A stretch of DNA of 9,879 nt from an uncultured Planctomycetaceae bacterium. Lineage in GTDB: Bacteria > Planctomycetota > Planctomycetia > Pirellulales > Pirellulaceae. The stretch is from assembly GCA_903927685.1 (NCBI GenBank), contig CAIYOB010000553.1, positions 1 to 9,879 on the forward strand, given 5' to 3'. How positions within the stretch are numbered: position 1 is the stretch's first letter; each line of letters begins with the position of its first letter. The notes under the pieces are model-generated. The model was not told where the DNA came from, did not search any database, and saw only the letters and a program-made list of their open reading frames with translations. Below are positions 7,771-9,879 of this stretch, in pieces. A program made the position numbers and the translations under genes.

Positions 7771-8036
7771 ACGGGGCAGATGTCGTGGTCTCCCAGTCGG
7801 CCACGAGTTCTTCGCGATGGATTTCGATCCACGCCAGCACGAGCCTCATCTTGTTGTGCGGGATGCCGCCCTCTAAGATCTGTCCGTCTGGAATCGCGAC
7901 GGCGGGTTCTTGATCCTGGTACTTCACGTGGACGTGCGGCACGTGATGCTGCCGGTTGTCCAGGGATTGTACGCAGAACACGGAACTTGCTGCAATCTTC
8001 GAACTCGAACAGCCACAAGGAATGTCTCCATGTCAT
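7761..8036 (-). pseudogene. DUF4160-family small protein, apparently frame-broken remnant
   Basis: On the minus strand, a GTG at 7981 opens a frame reading CVQSLDNRQHHVPHVHVKYQ, then AVAIPDGQILEGGIP and LVLAWIEIHREELVADWE (to 7790). This is the DUF4160 pattern: a PPHFHA-like His motif, a short beta segment, then a helix ending in D-W. The frame upstream of 7981 hits a stop at 8033-8035 with no better start. A neighbouring frame beginning at ATG 8036 reads LWLFEFEDCSKFRV, which resembles a DUF4160 N-terminus (SRFxGI), and returns near 7788 with CPVYGVF, which resembles its C-terminus. The 276-bp span equals 92 codons, the normal family size, so I infer an old small gene broken by one or two indels. 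Its left end overlaps the 3' end of the propeller gene and its right end overlaps the GH95 start. DUF4160 is of unknown function and is often found beside DUF2442; no DUF2442 partner is visible. A short intact product from GTG 7981 is the alternative. Confidence 0.55.
8017..8021 (+). promoter_or_regulatory. Probable Shine-Dalgarno site of the GH95 gene
   Basis: AAGGA ends eight bases before ATG 8030. The nearer ATG at 8022 is in another frame that stops after about 23 codons, so 8030 is the start that yields the signal peptide and GH95 frame. Confidence 0.5.
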
Positions 8037-9879
8037 CCCGGCCAATTCCGACTGCTCAACGGCGATCGCACGGTGGTCCCGTGCTGTTCGTGATTCTCCT
8101 GCTGACGCCGCTCCTGTCCGCGGCCGCCGATCCCACCACCTCGCTGCGGTTTGACAAACCAGCGACACGGTTTCAACAATCGCTGCCACTGGGTAACGGA
8201 CGGCTCGGGGCGATGGTCTTCGGCGGCGTGGACGAGGAACGGATTGTGCTGAACGAAAGCTCGCTTTGGTCCGGCTCGCCCGACGACGCGGATCGGCCCG
8301 ACGCGCACCAGGTGCTGCCGGAGATCCGGCGGCTGTTGCTGGAAGGCAAGAACGTCGAGGCCGAGCGGCTGGTCAACGCCAACTTTACCTGCCAGGGGCA
8401 GGGTTCCGGTCATGGGAGCGGAGCCAACGCGCCGTTCGGCTGCTACCAGACACTCGGCAATCTGCGGCTGCAGTTCGGCGGAGCGTCCAGCGGGCCATCG
8501 CTTCGCTGCACCAGCGGGCACCGTGCCTGGTCGGAGGACCAGGAAATCGAATCCTCGGCGGATGGAACCAAGGATACGAAATGGTGCCTGATCCACGACG
8601 GTCGGCCGGTGGTCTGGCAACTGGACGTCGGTCCGGACCAAGCGACGCCGCGCGAGTACCGGCTGACTTCGGCCGAAGACGTTCCGGCCCGCGATCCGCG
8701 CACGTGGACACTGGAAGGCTCGCCGGACGGCACGGCCTGGCAACTGCTGGACGAGCACCGTGATGAGCCGCTGTTCGCCACGCGGCACGAGACGCGCACC
8801 TACCCGATCGCCCGGCCCGCCGCGTGCCGGTTCTTTCGCCTGACGTTCCTGCCGAACCCGGGCGTGACGCACTTTCAAGTCGCGGAAATTGAGTTTGTCG
8901 GCGTCACCATGCCGGACGCCGCAGCCCAGGCTGCGGCCGACGGGTATTCCCGAACGCTCGACCTTTCCACGGCCTTGGCGAGGGTCGAGTACCAGCGGGA
9001 CGGCGTGCGGTACACTCGGGAGCACTTCAGCAGCGCGCCCGACGAAGTGCTCGTCTCGCGTCTGACCGCGGACCAATCCGGGGCGCTGTCGTTCACCGTG
9101 CGGCTGGACCGGCCGGAGCGGTTCCTGACCGCGGCCGTCGGTGACAAAGAGCTGTTGATGACCGGGACACTGGATGATGGCCGCGGAGGCCAGGGCGTGA
9201 GCTATGCAGCTCGGCTGCGGGCGGTGACCCGCGGCGGCACCGTCCGCAGCGACGGGAACACGCTGGTGGTAGATAGGGCGGACGACGTGGTGCTGCTGTT
9301 GGCCGCGGCGACGAACTTCCGGGGCTTCGCCGGTCGCCACTTGGCCGATCCCGTGGCCGCGACACGGAACGATCTCGACCAGGCGGCAGGGAAGACCTAC
9401 GACCAGCTGCGAGCGTCCCAGCAGGCCGATCACGAACAGTACTTCAAGCGTGTCGAATTGCAACTGCCGGCCACCGGCAACAGCCAGTTGACCACCGTCG
9501 AGCGGCTGGCGAAGTTCGCCCAGGGCGAGCCGGATCCGGCCTTGGCTGCGCTGTACTTCAACTTTGGCCGCTACCTGTTGATCAGCAGTTCGCGACCGGG
9601 CGGTCTGCCGGCCAATCTGCAGGGCATTTGGGCTGAGGAAATCCAGACGCCATGGAACGGCGACTGGCACCTGGACATCAACGTGCAGATGAACTACTGG
9701 CCGGCCGAGGTATGCAATCTGCCGGAGCTGCACGAGCCGCTGCACAAGCTGATTGCGGCGCTGGTTGAGCCAGGGCGGAAGGCCGCGCGGGCCTATTACA
9801 ACGCGCGAGGCTGGGTGGCCCACGTCATTACCAACCCCTGGGGCTTCACCTCGCCCGGCGAAAATGCCAGCTGGGGAGC
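8030..9879 (+). CDS. GH95 alpha-L-fucosidase-type enzyme with inserted F5/8 type C-like domain, 3' partial
   Basis: The frame is open from ATG 8030 to the window end (616 codons, no stop). Residues of about 18-35 form the hydrophobic core of a signal peptide (VLFVILLLTPLLSAAA) after a basic stretch. GH95 hallmarks follow in order: LPLGNGRLGAMVFGG and LNESSLWSG (about 50-80), CYQTLGNLRLQF (138-149), YSRTLDLSTALARVEY (from 306), SSRPGGLPANLQGIW (to 534), and HLDINVQMNYWPAE (547-560), then TNPWGF near the window end. GH95 enzymes invert and release terminal alpha-L-fucose, or in some members alpha-L-galactose, from glycans. Residues of about 150-302 are an insertion with discoidin-like features: SSADGTKDTKW, DPRTWTLEGSPDGTAWQLLD and ACRFFRLTF ending in VAEIEF. 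The catalytic acid region and C-terminal domains lie beyond the window. It follows the propeller gene on the same strand after 259 bp. Family call very sure; exact substrate unknown. Confidence 0.92.
   Translation, partial: MSSRPIPTAQRRSHGGPVLFVILLLTPLLSAAADPTTSLRFDKPATRFQQSLPLGNGRLGAMVFGGVDEERIVLNESSLWSGSPDDADRPDAHQVLPEIRRLLLEGKNVEAERLVNANFTCQGQGSGHGSGANAPFGCYQTLGNLRLQFGGASSGPSLRCTSGHRAWSEDQEIESSADGTKDTKWCLIHDGRPVVWQLDVGPDQATPREYRLTSAEDVPARDPRTWTLEGSPDGTAWQLLDEHRDEPLFATRHETRTYPIARPAACRFFRLTFLPNPGVTHFQVAEIEFVGVTMPDAAAQAAADGYSRTLDLSTALARVEYQRDGVRYTREHFSSAPDEVLVSRLTADQSGALSFTVRLDRPERFLTAAVGDKELLMTGTLDDGRGGQGVSYAARLRAVTRGGTVRSDGNTLVVDRADDVVLLLAAATNFRGFAGRHLADPVAATRNDLDQAAGKTYDQLRASQQADHEQYFKRVELQLPATGNSQLTTVERLAKFAQGEPDPALAALYFNFGRYLLISSSRPGGLPANLQGIWAEEIQTPWNGDWHLDINVQMNYWPAEVCNLPELHEPLHKLIAALVEPGRKAARAYYNARGWVAHVITNPWGFTSPGENASWG

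Noticed and set aside
8022..8095. ATG at 8022 as a gene start upstream of GH95
   Set aside because: It is out of frame with GH95 and meets TGA after about 23 codons; no product resembles a known leader peptide.
8033..9823. Long minus-strand open frame (596 codons) opposite the GH95 gene
   Set aside because: The plus strand gives an unbroken GH95 protein with its hallmark motifs; the antisense product is Arg/Gln/Val-rich with no recognisable domain.

Overview
The window is GC-rich, gene-dense bacterial DNA. It most resembles a member of the Planctomycetota, possibly the Pirellulales/Thermoguttaceae side. This is inferred from protein types: large secreted proteins fusing a methyltransferase-like domain to a PQQ-type beta-propeller, a GH99-like/WbsX-type secreted enzyme, and a GH95 alpha-L-fucosidase-type enzyme. 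No rRNA or marker gene confirms the phylum.

Layout: (1) bases 1-2052, plus strand, the 3' part of a PQQ-like beta-propeller gene whose start lies outside the window. (2) 2072-4291, minus strand, an exported GH99-like/WbsX-type glycoside hydrolase candidate with two N-terminal lectin-like beta-sandwich regions. It converges on gene 1 with a 19-bp gap. (3) 4292-4560, a divergent intergenic region with a Shine-Dalgarno site for each flanking gene and two tandem short hairpins. (4) 4561-7770, plus strand, a 1069-residue exported protein with an N-terminal SAM-methyltransferase fold followed by a long PQQ-like propeller. Its propeller part is a clear paralogue of gene 1. (5) 7771-8029, a spacer that holds, on the minus strand, a recognisable but apparently frame-broken DUF4160 domain. 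(6) 8030 to the window end, plus strand, the first 616 codons of a GH95 alpha-L-fucosidase-type enzyme with a discoidin-like (F5/8 type C) domain inserted in its N-terminal beta-sandwich.

How the genes may fit together: all three genes with visible N-termini encode signal peptides, and two encode carbohydrate-active enzymes. The locus therefore looks like accessory glycan-degradation DNA for a fucose-containing, possibly sulfated or mannose-containing, polymer. The two paralogous propeller proteins flank the GH99-like gene and one lies directly upstream of GH95. Their role is unknown. A periplasmic sensor, scaffold or cofactor-binding partner for glycan breakdown is possible but is inference from neighbourhood only. 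No mobile element, tRNA, rRNA or CRISPR array was seen.
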